A DNA stretch of 64,000 nt from Todiramphus chloris collaris (GCA_025345505.1 JANVCC010000112.1:863057-927056), one strand, 5' to 3'; shown: positions 34,881 to 48,690, counted from the stretch's first letter. Program-made: numbers and translations. The notes: generated from the letters alone by a model not told the origin.

Positions 34881-37630
34881 AAACCTGATTTTGGTTTCGT
34901 AAAGAAGTGATGTAACCTCTTTCTGACCTCCAGTGGGATTTGCATCAGCTCATAGACACCAAGGAGTATGGGCCTACTGACATGTGCAAGGGTTTTGAGC
35001 AGTGTACCACGCTGAGAAGGGTTCAGTCAGCATGTCCTGTCGTTGTTAGCAGGGCACAGAATGTGTCAGACTGTTGAGAACAAGGCCACCTGATAGCTGC
35101 TGAGTCTTTGAAAGCCTTGTCTGCTGAGAGCTCTGCCCCAAGATACAGCATGTGCTCACAGGGCTGTGAAGGTGTTTCTCATCTCCTGTAGAATGGAACA
35201 CAGAACTGGAGCTACAAAGGGTACACTATGGATTGTATGTGCCAGGGTGAAAAGGCGCTGGCAAATCCTTGGGTAGAAAAAGGGAGTTCCAGCGAATGGG
35301 ATGGGGTTTGGGTACCGTGCCCATGTAGAACATCATCTCCTGGGGGCTCTGCAAGGCTCAACGTTGCTTTTTCCTGCTGAAGAATACCAGTCTTGCTTTT
35401 GACTCGTGAAATACATTCATAGCAGTTGTCCTGCGTTCAAAAATAGTCCCGTTCAGTGCTCAGAGCTCCCGATGGTCCGTGCGGTTACAAAACGGTCTGA
35501 GCACGAAGCGGTGAATACAAAGAAACTTTAGGAAAGAACCCCTCCGACTGCTGGAGAGGGTTTTGCCATGTAGCAAAGCAAAGAAGAGACTGTTAAATCA
35601 GGAAAAACCTGTCAGGCATCTCTCAAAACATGGAAGCAGCCTTGCTGCGTTATCTGCCTTGCCAAGTAATTAAGTGAGCTTCGACTTTAAGCACCCTGCA
35701 GATTGTCTTGCCTTCTACCACTCGATCCGAGGTGGAAGGCAGGCAGGGAGGTGAAGCAGGGCATCGTGAGCAGGACTTGGTTTGGAGGGGGATGGCCAGA
35801 GCTAGGATAGAGCTGGTTTCCTTTCATTGAAAGGGCCGGGCACCGAGTTGGCTGTCTATCCTAATGCTGTTAATAAAGAATTAATAGCTAGAAAATCAAA
35901 AGAGCCTCGAGCAAATATCTTCCTTGAAGAACAACTCGAACAGATAGAACGACAAAATTACAGCTTTTTTTTGTGGTGTGTGTCAGTGTTCCCCAACTTG
36001 TTATCTCTCAGTAGTGTGGCAGTATTACAGACCTCTGGCTTTCAGAGTTTTGCTTTCATCTCTGCAGAAATGAATCAATATTAACAACATTATGGTATAA
36101 AATAGTCATAATTTTTACCGAGTTCCTGTTTCCTTTGCGATGGATTTCTTTTCTGCACAGCTGGTTACTCTGGGCCCTTTCTCACTTGCCATTGCACTCT
36201 CCACACCTGAGTGCTTCAGGAAATCCGTCGGTAGATCAGGTCGTATCTTCTGTGTAGATACTGCAGCCAGCTGTTTGTGTTTCTGATGGTGGAATTTCCC
36301 ACTTCTTAAGACTGAGAAATTAGCTTTAAAAGAAAAAAAACCCACAAAAAAAAAAAACAAAACCCTAATCAACAACCAAAAAGCTCTGTCTGAAAATTCA
36401 GGCTGTGGTCAGAAATGAAGGTGCTTTCAAGATCTGTTGAGCTGTGTAATAGACTGTCAAGGGAAGAGACACCAGAGCTCTTTTGGAGGAAATCATTAAA
36501 CAGAGCTCAGAAGAAGTCCTGTGTTGCCTACTGCCCGGAACCAGCTACAGAGGGATTGCTTTGGGTTTTATTGAGATACTGATACAAACGAGCAGCAAGA
36601 AAACAAGATTTGGCACCGAATGATAAGTAAATAAGTGTCTATTATGAGCGTTAATCAAATGTTTTATGTAGAGAGGTGATGGTGAATTACTAATAAAAAT
36701 AGAATTGGGTGACCTAATTAAAGCTTGTCACCTCTGGCTTCCAGGATGCAACATCTGGTGATGGCCACATAGCTTAAAAGGATAGAATAGAATCTAATGT
36801 GTTTGAGGAGGAGGAGATAAGCTCTATACCTGTAGCCTGGGATTCTCTGTCAAGAAAATTTCACGGGAGCTACTTGTGCATAAACACTGTGCTATTTTTA
36901 ATTCCTCAAGTGGTTGGCTCTTCTTTCTGAAAGAGTTTTCGCGTTCGCCACTTCCAGTCTGAAAGGCAAGTGTGTCCTTTAACCTGAAGAGTGTGATCCT
37001 AAGCTATAGAAATGTCTGGAAGCTGATGAAGGATCAGGGGTGCTGGGGTGCTGGGGCTTCCCTTTCCAGCAGGTACAGCTCTGAGACATCCGTCCCTTGC
37101 AGAGGAGTTTTGCCTGAGCTTTTACAAAAGGGGCTGGAGGAGGGAGTCGGAGCAGCACTCAGGTTTCCCCTCTCCTTGTGCTGGCTGGGAAAGGTGGCTG
37201 CTGCTCGAGCTTGCTGCAGGGTAAAGGGTTTACATTTAAACAGTTTCCCTGTTGGCCCTCTCTTGTGCTTTTCTCCAAATTCCTGTTTGAAATCTGAAAA
37301 TTGGTGTGTTTTTCAGTGAGGAAACATGCCTGGCCTTTCAACTGTGTGACGCAAGCAAAGTCGGGTGGGGAAACAAAAGCTGTGTGCTGCTGCTTGAAAA
37401 GAAATCAATGTTAAGATGAGGGGAAGGGACATTATTTACTTGGTTAATACAAAATGAGGTGTTCCAGTTGCAACAATTCAGAGATGAAAGCTGATAATGC
37501 CACTGGAGCCCTGGATGATGCTGTGCCCTAGGAGATAAATGACTGGGGTGGGCTGTGAGAGAGTGGCCTCTGCTCCCGAGAGTCTCTCACATTTCTTTGG
37601 TGATTGCAAGTCTGTTCTCTCATATGCTTC

Positions 37631-37698
37631 TGGACCCCTTGGCATCATGGACCCCTGGGCATCACGGACCCCTGGGTATCATGCACCCCTTGGCATCA
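37631..37698 (+). repeat. 17-bp minisatellite, four copies
   Basis: Four head-to-tail units of TGGACCCCTTGGCATCA with one to three changes each (units start at 37631, 37648, 37665 and 37682). They keep the frame of no known protein. Confidence 0.9.
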
Positions 37699-38974
37699 AG
37701 CCATGAGCAGAATGATGTATCGACCTCTTCCACAAAATGATGTGAGGTGTGTGGATGAAAAGAATTATCTGGAGGCTTTGGGTATTATAATAAATATTTA
37801 ATAGGTGGGTAAATGCCAATCTGATAAGGTGTTTAGTGAATTTCAGTTCTGCTGTTGACATTAATCCTTGAAGGAGGATTAAACTGCAGTGAACCCAGGA
37901 TACTTCTCTTCTGAATGACAGTGATCAAAGTTCTTTTATGCTCATTAACTTGACTGTTTTAATTAATGCATCTGAAATTTCCTGAATGTCCACCTGTAGA
38001 TGAGTGCAAGATCTCTGTGGCTGGGTGTCTGGCACCTCCTCAGATTTGGCCTTTGTTTTCCAGAGCAAAGACAACTTGCAGCAGAAAAACAGGCTCTTGT
38101 AAAACCAAAATGAGCATCAAGAAGATACTGCTGATTCTAGTTCCCTCAGTTTGATCAGGGGAATGAATAGATTATTAAGACTCAATATCCTTATATCATC
38201 TCCTGCCATCAGTACAGAGAGGAAATAAGTATCCAAATCACTAAATTACTTCAAAGCTTGCTTGGCAACTGCAAATTACAAAATTGATCATCTGACTCAT
38301 TTATTATTTCTTTCAAAGAGGAGAAGGATGAAGAAAACCAGTTCAGGATTAGCACAAGGACTAAATCCTGTTGCAGGCTGTAGTATAATAGCATCAGGGC
38401 TTCATCAGAAAAAAAAAAATCACAAAAGGCAAAACATGCAATAATTATGGTGATAATAATAAAATGCAACTAAACTTCCCTTTAGCTCTCTCGTTTTCAC
38501 TCCCTTTCATCCCCAAAATGAGCCTAAATAGGACTGTAACTGAAACTTGGTTGTTTTTATCCCTGGGTGCTTCTCTGTGCAAACAGATTATCTTGACTGG
38601 GTTTGGGGTTTTTTTTTCCCCCCTATTTCCTTCTTTCTTCTGACTGGTTTTTGTAACCTGGAACAGCAGGAGAGGAAAACAAGTTGTGTTAAGGGAGACT
38701 TTGTGGGTCACGCATATAAAACGCTATCTCGAGAGGATTGCAGGGAGACAGCCTTCTGTGAATCATTAAAAGCAGCTTTTAAAAAAACCCCAAACCATCA
38801 TCTTTTTGTTCCATATCTACCAGCATATCTTCTCCTGGGCAGAGGTAATGGGTGAAATTTTAACAGCCTATTTCTCACCGGGATATTCAGTGAGTTTACA
38901 AGAGCGAAGCGAGGTTGCGATTTTTTTTCAAGCAGCAGGCAGTGTAGGTATGGATCACCCAGCCTGTGTGGAGG

Positions 38975-39018
38975 CAATTAGATTAATTGATCCAATTGTC
39001 CCATAATTAATCTAATTG
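38975..39018. promoter_or_regulatory. Perfect 14-bp inverted repeat of homeodomain-type sites
   Basis: CAATTAGATTAATT (38975-38988) is matched by its exact reverse complement AATTAATCTAATTG (39005-39018), separated by 16 bp. Each arm contains ATTA/TAAT cores recognised by many homeodomain proteins. The block AATTGTCCCATAA also occurs twice (38994-39006 and 39014-39026), so direct and inverted repeats interleave. It could be a paired binding site for a dimeric factor or a hairpin. Regulatory function is inferred only. Confidence 0.4.
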
Positions 39019-39796
39019 TCCCATAAAAGTCCTATAAGAATAGGATCGTGGCTCCCAGAAATTCTGTCTTTTTTCCTTATGAACTTAACCCTGTGTGTTT
39101 ATAAGGGGACCGAGAGAATTGACTGAAGCACAGACAGCTCGAGAGTGCTTTGGGAAGTTCCTCGGATGAGAAACTAAAAAAGGGTGAGAGCAGAGATGGC
39201 TTTTTAAAAGTCATTATCTTGCAGTGTATTGACAAATTCTGATTAATGATTACCCAGCCTAACCTGCCAATAGAACCCAGGGCTGCAGATAATATTTCTC
39301 AAGTCGTTTATTATGTGCAGTTACTGTTAGCAACAGCAGCTTTTTCTGGGTGTGCTTTATTACTTGGAAGAGTCTGGTAACGCTGCCTTGTTCTGCAAGG
39401 TTGTTGTTGTGGATGTTAGAATGAGACATCAGGGTGTTCTGAGGTCATCAAATAGCAGATTAGCTCCACATGGACTCCTTTGCTTCAGATTTTCCTTAAA
39501 TTTCCTCATTTAGATATGTGAAATTTCTTCTTGGTGCTCCCAAGTGTTGGGGAAGAGCTTTGTACGTGGTCCAGGGACTAGGGTGGGATTGAGGAGCGTA
39601 CCGGTGTGTCCTCTTTGCCACAGACCTTCTGAGGGTCCGTTGGCCAATCATTTATCCTCAGGTTGTTCCCATTCTCCAAATTCTACTTGAAAGGATGGGA
39701 AAAGGAAGGGAAATCTCACTCTGGCACCCTGTTTTCTGCAGGCAGAGGAACGGGCCGTGCAGGGTCTGGCTTTTTCAAGACAGCATAAAGTGGGAG

Positions 39797-40279
39797 ATGA
39801 ACTTCTTGCTTCTGACACCTCTTCTTCTTGTAACCAGAGCATCAGCTCTCCCTTCTAAATGTGCCAGATGTTTTATTCATTATGCAGGTGTCTCCAACCC
39901 TAGCATGGTGCTAGCTTTCCACTTCGAAGAGCTCTTGAAACCCCTTGGCAGAGGTGGGAAGTTGCTGGGGGTTTCTCATCCCTTCTGCAGGAAGCACTGG
40001 GAGGCAAAGGGCGGAGAGCGCTGCGGTCCAGCTCCCTCTGTCGTCTCAGCGCCCGCCTGGCTCCTCTTGCTTGTCCCAAGCAAACATTTCTCTGGTGAAG
40101 TCAAAATGAAATATTCTGTGTTTGCAGAACCTTCTGGTGCAGCAGGTGAGCACTGTCTGCAGGAGCTTAACGGCTGTTCCAAAGAAACTGCTTCTCCAGG
40201 AAGGCAGCTCCTAGAGCTTGGGTGGTTTGGGGTTAGTTTTTTGACCCTGTTTCGTTGCCACTTCCTTCTTCTTTATTGA
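39797..40279 (+). other. Long open frame with a signal-peptide-like start, probably chance
   Basis: An open frame of 160 codons from the ATG at 39797 (194 codons from 39695). The start has a purine at -3. The first residues, MNFLLLTPLLLVTRASALPS, look like a secretory signal with a plausible cut after ASA, followed by a cysteine-containing region. I recognise no family. There is no splice or promoter evidence, and GC-richer local sequence makes long frames more likely. It is listed because it is the longest frame outside repeats. Confidence 0.12.
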
Positions 40280-43200
40280 GAAACTTTTGCTTCTTAGTCA
40301 TGAGCAAGGGAGAATGGAATGACCAGTGGTTTCTGCCATCGGTAAATAATGCAGAGCTCAAAGGGAGGGAGGAGGAAAGCTATTGGGAGAAGTAAATGAA
40401 AATGGAATTACATTGCTTTACAAGCTGCAGATACACCGAACGCGGGTTTAAACACGAGGCAATACTCTGTCATTTGTGTTTAGGTCTCAGGATGGGTTGA
40501 TGCTTTTTGCTTTGTTTCAGGATTAACTCTTTATTAAGATATCTGTCTGTCTTTGATCTCACCACTTTATAAGCTTGCTAAACATATCTGTAAAACGCCA
40601 AGAGCTTTTTATTAGAGTTTTTAAGATGAGCTGTACTGGGGCAATGATGAGAAGAGGCAGAATACAGAATGGATGAGAAGTTCAATTAAAATGCACAGAT
40701 TGTGCATCCTTGAGACAGAGTTCAGCTGACGCGTCCTGCCTGTGCTGTGTGCTTTAGGTGAGGACTAGAATGTAAAGATTTTCCTCAGCTTTTTTTTTCA
40801 GTGCTTCTCTAGACTCCTTCCCTGGTAGCCAATGATGCCTCCTTATGGGCTTTGGTCACTAACAAAACCACTGAGGGGAAAATTGTGTCATCTCCCACTC
40901 TGCAGAGATGCAGAAAGGAGGCAGGGAGCAGCGATGTGACCTGCCTGGCAATGAACAGCAGAGGTAGCATCCCAAGTTGCCAAGTAAAGATGTCTGTGCA
41001 TCGTGCAGGTTAAACAAGTGCTTGACGTGCAAACAGCCACCTAAAAGACCTGTTCCTTTCCCTCAAAACCTGTGCGTGCTCGGCGAAGAGCCAAAGTTCA
41101 CCTTGCGTCTTGGGAGAAGAGATTAACCTTTGGAGAAGCCTCAGCAAAGGAAAGCTTCTGTAACCTTGGCTGTGCTGACACCTCTACTATTGCTTCCAAG
41201 AAGAACATGACAAAGAGCCAGAATTTGCCACTTATTGAGAGCGGTTTAAATAGTCAACTCCTGTTTATGTTTTCTCAGCAATAGCTCTGAACAGAAACAC
41301 TACCAGGGAAATGGAATTTGCTCTGGGCTTATCTTTTTATTGTGACTTACAGAGATTCTGCCAGGTAAATGTCTGCGGACTCACACAGGTCTGAAGATTG
41401 CTGCTATCATCTTGATGACAAAAAGATGGGTCTTTTATCCCTGCCTTCTGGGAGCCACGAGGTTAAGAAAATGACTTAAATTTTTTTTCTTCATTTCCCA
41501 GAGTGTCTTTTGAAGTGGGAAGTATACACATCAGGCCTAGGAACAGCGATCAGAGCCCTGCCCTGGCTCACCCTTCTAAATGTGACGACTGGAAAAATTG
41601 TCAGCCAAGCAAAGAGGGGAGAGGAGCAAAGCTGGTGGTGTGAGCGAAGGGTAGCTCACCTCCTCAGCATTCAGCCCGTGCTGCAGGAATGGCTGGGGAC
41701 TCAATTAACCTCTTATTTTATACCCAGTTCTGTTCCTTGCCTGCCAGATCACCACACGTTCCTAAAACTCTTGAATGTTTTGGACCATCACTTCCATTAT
41801 TCTACGTAAAAGAAAATATTTTATCTCGTAAAGCACTTTGAGTCCTTACTAATGTAGCAGCACATGGGCTGTTCAGAAAACAACCCTGTGAGTAGGAAAA
41901 TCCCAGGGGGTCAGAAAGAGGATTCTCCGGGAGGCTAAATAGGGATTTCTCTGGAGGCAGTGAAGCCCAAGGCAGCTTGCTGTTGAATCAGTGAAAAATG
42001 GTTTCATTTCGGGGGTTTTATTTTTCAGCTGATGTGGGTTTCAGAAATCTATAGTTCACTGCTGCGACGCTCCCAGATTTGTCTCTTAATTAGCTGGCCC
42101 ACATGATCCCTCACATTCTAGACATCAGAGATTTTTCCTGGAATAAGGAAATATTAAAAAGTTATTTGCAGTCATTGAGTGTTTCCTCCCCTAATGGATT
42201 CTGTGGCACTTAGCATGCACTTACCTCAGTTTTTATCTCGCTGCCCATCGCCCTAGTATCTGAGTTCTTCCCATCAAAAGTGCCATCTCTTTCCCTGAAA
42301 TGCTGCTGATGAAAATGGACAGGTTGTTTGCTGTAGAAAAGCAATAAAAATAAATCCAAGAAGGCAAAGCTTAATGAAGAGAAGCAGTGGCATTTAGGAG
42401 AATTAGCGCTCGCAGACGGAGGCGAGATGGGGTTTGTGTTTTAGATCTGAAAGGGACGAGGACTCTTCTGGTGTCGTAGATTTTGCGGAGGACGGTCTGT
42501 GCGTCCACTTGGGGATGTAAGGGAGCTGACAGGATTTCTTCCAGGCAAATTGCTACGGAGATCTTTTTGAGCGTTGCTGTTGGAGAGGTGCGGGTCCCAT
42601 GGAAGTCCCTTTCGCTTGCTAAGATGACTTTGTTTTCATTTACTTTTCTGTAAGAAGCCAGGATTCTAGGGAGGGCTTCAGTTGGGTTACTGGAAGCGAT
42701 GCTCACGCTTGGAGGATCTCCGTGAGGATTTGGAGGTTTTAAAGACCTCTGTTTCCATTGCCTTTGGAGCATGTTCTCTTAGGCCTGAGGACTACAGGCT
42801 CCTATGGGATTTATGGAGCACTCAGGCCCACGGTTTAACAGAGAAGTGCCAGATACTGCTTGAAGACAGCTCTCAATCTTTTTGCTTGTGAGCCCAGTGT
42901 TTCCAGTATCTGTGTATTTCTTCTGATAATTTTCGAGCTTGTCTTTTCAGCAGGTCCTGTAATCTGAACCTCTCCCATAATCCATCCTTTTCTGTTGGAA
43001 GGCTGAGGCACAGAGACACTGGGTTGCTTCTCTGAAAAGAGCATCTGTGATAAAAACAGCACTTGAACTCAGGTCTCCTGTTCCTTAGTCCTTTGAATTT
43101 AACCAAAGCTGCTGCTTTGAACGAAGCCCTCTCTGACCTTTTCAAGAGATCTCAAAAGTTTACTTGCCCCTCAGGGTGTTGTGAAGCTTAATTAATGTTT

Positions 43201-44531
43201 GTAAAGTGCCATGAGTTTTTTGGATGAAAGTGCTTTGGATTATTAATATTAATAATAACAGATGAGCCCCTGAAACATTTGAGTACAGTAGAATGAATTA
43301 ACATGAAGCAAGCAATCAACAACAACAAATCAAACCAGTAGTGCCACCGTAGCCCTGGGCAAGGCGTGCAGCTGGTGGTCTGATAGATGTGACAGATGAA
43401 TCCGCTGCTGTTCTCTTCAGTCATTTCCATTGTAAATTAAACAGTCTCCCACGTCCTCGGAGCAGCAGCGCTTTCGCCAGAAGTCACCTGCAGCATTAAC
43501 TTTGCTTTTTCCAGTCGAGGCTTCCCCAGGTCAGCGGCAGACAAGAGACAAGCTGCTACTCAACTTTTGGGGGGGATTTTTCAGACACCTACATGAGCTG
43601 TGGGAAATGGGGCACCATGTCTGTAATTATGTTGGCCCATGTACCCCAAGAGAAGCTTACTCCTTCTACGATGCTTTCACCACAGTTACCCGGTGCACAG
43701 ACCCATGATGGGGTTGTTGCTCCTTCTGCAGAAGGATCAACGAGCAAACTGGACAAGAAAAATAACCAGAGAAATGAAGGCACAGAAACGGGATCATTCT
43801 GCCAGTGCCTTTCAGTATATATTGGAGGAAAAGCAGGACAGGTATAGAGTCCCTGGTCCATATATTCTAGGTACTAAACTCTTGCCATTTCAGCTGTCAT
43901 GCCCACCTTTCCTTGCACAGGACTTCACAAGAGCCCAAACAGAACCAAGAGTGACAGCCACGTGCACTTGTAGGTAGATACCACGTTAGTAGAAGTATCT
44001 ACTAGTATACTTCAGACCTGCAGAGTCTTCTTTTTCTTCCAGTCCTCTCTTCCTTCTGGCATCAGAACGCAGTGAGACAATGTCAATGTTTGGATATAAA
44101 TTACAAACTGAAAAGCTGCCATAACCTCAGTAGATCATAATAAAAATCTGTTATGTAGAAAAATAAATGAGGAAGCCTTCGGGCAGTTTGCTTTGGAAAA
44201 AGTTGGATAAGGAATATATGTTTTCTTGGACTATTGAACAAAGAGTTGGACTATTAAGGGAAGCATGTTAATGATTTATGGGAGGATTTTGGAAGAGGGT
44301 CTGCTGCTAAGAGGCATATTTTGCATAGTTCCTTTATCAAAAAGCAATCGGTGCTGCTATAATTGCTGTTGGTTGTAATGGGGAGATTTGCTCCATGGAA
44401 AATGCTGAAATTTCAGGAGAAATCTTCATTTGTGTTGGAACAAGTTTGAAATTTATAACTGAGCATGAACACCAGGATGTTCTTTTATTGGGTTTGTTTG
44501 GGTGTGTGAAAGAAAAAGAGAAGAAGGAAGG

Positions 44532-44545
44532 GTGTGTGTGTGTGT
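44532..44545 (+). repeat. (GT)n microsatellite
   Basis: Seven GT units, continuing into GTATATT. A short dinucleotide repeat. Confidence 0.85.
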
Positions 44546-46845
44546 ATATTCATTTTTTCTCAAGTAAATACCAGAGTTCTCCCTGAGTCTCCCTGAGACC
44601 CGTTTGCTGAATTTCTATGTACAGCCAGGAATCTGGCAGCCTCTTTTGAAAACCCTTCTATTTTTTCATCCTGGCAACTTTTGCTTCACTGTGTGCAAAT
44701 CTTTTTGGTTTAGCATGCTTGGCATTTTGCAGGAGCTGACCCTGAATTGTACTGTTTAATTAAGAGAACATGTATATAGAGTGAAGATCTAACAATGGAT
44801 GAACAATTAGTTTTAACCTTCATGCCTCCTCTCTTCCCAATGGTATTATATCAACCCTGAATATGTAGTTCTGAACATCCTTTATGTGCTTTCTGAGGGT
44901 TGATTGCTTTGCCATTGCCCATTTTTCATGTGTTTCTACAATGTGATTGTGCAAAGTCAAACATTCACCTGCCCGGGTACCATCCTGGCCTTGATTCTCT
45001 GCTCCATAAACTCAGTGAGCTTATTATAACATGACAGAGCAAACCCAAAAAGCATTTCTTGATGGGCAAGAGTCGGAAGAGGATTTTTTGCCCAAGGATT
45101 GTTCCTGCTCATCTTAGATGCAGCTGGCATCTCATCCTAAAGGGTCCTCTGCTTCTCTCCTGCCCATCACTCAGGTTGTTCTCAGATACTCAGGAAGTTG
45201 GGGTAAAGCATCCAGCAGCTTAACCCCTGTTCTGCTGCTTTGAAAATTCCTTATTTGAGCTCTTCTGTGAAGCTCTCAAGGGCAGGACTTCGCACCACAA
45301 AGCACAACTCTTTCTTACAGTGTTTTCCACTTAGAAATAATTTGCTTATTGACATGTTAGGCCATTTATTTAATGAGACAGGGGCAAGCCCTCTGCTGAT
45401 GTACTTCACCACAGCTTGGTTGGAAATGAAGTTGCTAGGGTGGTGTGGCAAGATCTTGAACCCATAATTATGGTAGTGGCCAGCTTTTCACACGAGACAC
45501 CGCCGGCAAGCTGCTGGATTTCTCCACTCAATAGAGTTTCTAATGCTTTTCTGAAGTCCAGGTTTTGATATAATGCACTGCTGGGGGTTGTCTACTTTCA
45601 CAGCCTGATTTCATCTCATCTTTACATTTACAGCAATATGTATGGTGTTTGTTTTCATTTTATTTGTTCCTTTTTTTGCCTTATTAAAATTTGTCAGCAA
45701 GTAGCCCAGTTACATGGCTAGGTTCTTGTTTTGCTTTGTTCTAATTCCCCCTGATGCCGTTAAATCTTGAGATCTTGGATATTTGCGTGTGTTCTTTTTT
45801 TCCCAAGTGAAGATGACAGTTAGCTAGACAATGCTTTTCCTTCAGCTGTTCTGTTAGAAACCATCCCCGTTCTTCCTGCTTTTTAATGCTTATCCTGCTT
45901 GTCTTCTGAACAGATTGCTGCTCTTCCCATTACCTCGGCCGCCTTTGTGCAACCATTTCCTTCTGCCCACAGTTAACCCTTCACAGAGGCAGTCAAAAGT
46001 CTCCCCAGTTTCCTCCTGCCTTGCTCCATCTTTTTTTTTTTTTCCTTCTCTTACATTGGCTGTCCACCATGCCATTTATTTTTTAATTTTTATTTATCAG
46101 TTTTGTGATTAGAGGACCTTTTTTTCCAAATGTATCATAGATAATGCTTATCATCTGCTAGCTTGTTTCTTCTACCGCTGTCTGAGTTGCTAGGGTAGAG
46201 CAATAGTTTGATTTTATTCTGTCACAGTATGCAAATCCATTTTTTTCCTTTGAGGTCATGCCAGTCTGGTTTTTCTGGATTTCTTGTTTTAACATAAAAC
46301 AGTAAATCAATTGAACATATGCTAGAACAAATGCTGGAATCACTTCTGTTATTAGCCAGCATATAAACAAACTACAGCGACCAAAGTACCCAAAGATGCT
46401 TAAGATAAAGGTTTAGTTTTGACTGGTTCATAAGAAGTATTTTGTTGGTATTCATTGAGTTTCCAGCTGGGGAATCTAATAAAAAAGCTGATCATTGAGT
46501 TCATAATTTTCTGAAGATCAAGTCCGCCCATTTTTGGTATTTGAAACAGTTCTGAAGTCACACTCCCCCTAAATAACCCCAAAACCCAGGCTCCTTTCAA
46601 ATCACCTTCTGAGAGCAGCCCTAACTTCAGGCACTCGAGTCTTCCTTAGTTTAAAAAAATAATAATAAATGTGCTTTGGAAAGACTTTGCTGGTATTTTA
46701 AACAATTCTGGCCAGCACAGATTAGCTTTTAGCAACATGCTATTCAGCCTAATCAGGATGATTACATGAATATCCAATGCTTGTATATGAATATTAAATA
46801 GCCTCGAATTCAGCAGATGCTCTTCCGTTACACTATTGGTAAAAG

Positions 46846-46870
46846 ATTTATTTATTTATTTATTTATTTT
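46846..46870 (+). repeat. (ATTT)n microsatellite
   Basis: About six ATTT units. A simple tetranucleotide repeat. Confidence 0.9.
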
Positions 46871-48462
46871 CTCCATTTCTTATTATTTGAACTGCAACAG
46901 AATAAAAATAAAGAAGCGTCAGAAACTCATCTTTGTCCTTCAATTTTGTGGCAAATAATTGGGCCCTGAAGGAATTGGCTGTTGAGTTGTTCTCTGGGCT
47001 GCGGTGTGTGCACGTTGGCTCTGTTTCCTATAGCTGCCTCACAGCCATACATTTTGGCAGGAGCCCTAAGGACCGACACCTCAAAGGAGCAGGGGAAGAA
47101 TGCTCTGAGTTGAAGCGTTGAGTTAATATGATCCAAAGCCCCGTTCAATGGTGATAGCCACGGGGGAGCAAACTCCAACCATTTGAGTAAATTCCCTTTT
47201 ACTCTTCGGAAGGTAAATCCGCTGGCGGGGTTTTTATCGTCCCCCCCTCTCCAGGGCTGGCTACATGTCACTATTATTAGCCTTTAAACCTTTTAGACAA
47301 GCTGTTTTGCTCTGCTGGCATGTGTATAATAACACGTCTGTGGAAGCAGCGTGCATTTGGCTGCTTTGGGTGTTGATCTTGGTGGAGGAGCGTGATCCCA
47401 AGGGATTAGAGTTTATTGGAACCTCAGGGGAATTTGGGTTTCTTGATGCTCAAGTTGTGTGTGAGGATTGCAGTGCGAGTCCAGACAAACATCTGTACAT
47501 TGTCAAAATCCTCAGTCCTGGGTAGTTGTCCCGTTCTCTTCAGCGAGTCGGAGCCCAGCGTGGGGATCCAGGAGCCAGATTCCCAATGTAGGCCTGGTTT
47601 AATGCTCAGCATTAAATGATAATAAGATAAAATAAGAAATGGTGGACGTTACACATTCAGGTACCTTCCCAAACCCCTTCTCACGCAGTTCTTCCTTATT
47701 TTCAAATAGTACCACCTAATTAAGCACTTGAATCAGTGCTGCCCTCAGCAGAGATGTAATTAAGCAGATGTTTAAATTCCTTGTTAAATTAGTCTCTTAT
47801 ATTTTTCTTTCCTAATCTACCACTACTATTCCTGTCCAGAAAAAATAATGGGGAGACAAATGAATCCTGAAACCCTTGCTTTGGGCTTGTGAGGGTCAAA
47901 CTAGATCAGCCATGCAAAGTAGATTTATGGTATCTATTCAGGTTTAGGTGAAACAAAGCAGATTTAAATAGAAGCAGCTGCCTAACAGCAGCGAATGGCA
48001 AAACATCACTTCTCCAGGAAAGGAAAAAGTTAAATGGCATAAAAATCCACTTCCAAAAGGGCACTTTTCCCAACTAATGGCTTGGCTGCTGTAGTTCAGA
48101 ATGCTCACAAAATGCATATATGGCCTGACCATAAAGAGAACAGGGTAACAAAGAGGTTGCTAATTCAGTTACAAATGTTGTAGATCAAGCTCTTTACTAT
48201 TCATCCAAATGGAAATTTACACTAAATAACATTATCAGGAATTGGCTCAGCAACTTAATGGGCTAAGACTCTCACATCTAACAGATTTCCTGGTCTCTGC
48301 TAGGTCTTGAAAATTGTTCCTCTTGAGGATACCTTTAACCAAGCCTCAATATACTCTTGTTATGGAACAAATGAAGTAAAGTCACATGGTCATTTTCATT
48401 ATGTTCACTGAGCCAATAGATGCTTTAAATAGCTCGGGTAAAATTTGGTCCTGGCATGTAGT

Positions 48463-48690
48463 ACAGGAAATTCCATAGAAACACAAGAAGAAAACTCTTT
48501 ATTGTGAGTGGCCAAGCACTGGCATGTGTTTTCCAGAGAGGCTGTGGAGTTTCCAAACCTGGAGATGCTCAAAACCTCACTGGACGTGGTCGTGAGCAGC
48601 CTGCTCTGGCTCATCCTTCTCTCAACAGGGGCTTGGACTGGACGGTTTTCAGAGGTCACTTCCAAACCACGACTGTTCTGTGGCTCTGAG
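48463..48690 (+). mobile_element. CR1 LINE, old degraded 3' fragment
   Basis: Recognisable blocks are GAAATTCCATAGAAACACAA, then CCAGAGAGGCTGTGGAGTTT, CTGGAGATGCTCAAAACCTC, GGCTTGGACTGGACGGTTTT and a terminal CTGTTCTGTGGCTCTGAG. Divergence is clearly higher than in copies A-D, so this is an older insertion. It is one of only two transposon remnants seen after 34.9 kb. Confidence 0.85.

Larger units (their letters stand above)
34881..48462. other. Transposon-free unique region, 13.6 kb
   Basis: No LINE, LTR or other transposon is recognisable across 13.6 kb, in contrast to the dense repeats to the left. It contains a 17-bp minisatellite (37631-37698), a large inverted repeat of homeodomain-type sites (38975-39018), a 194-codon open frame at 39695-40279, and several simple repeats. 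I see no supported gene. Confidence 0.5.
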
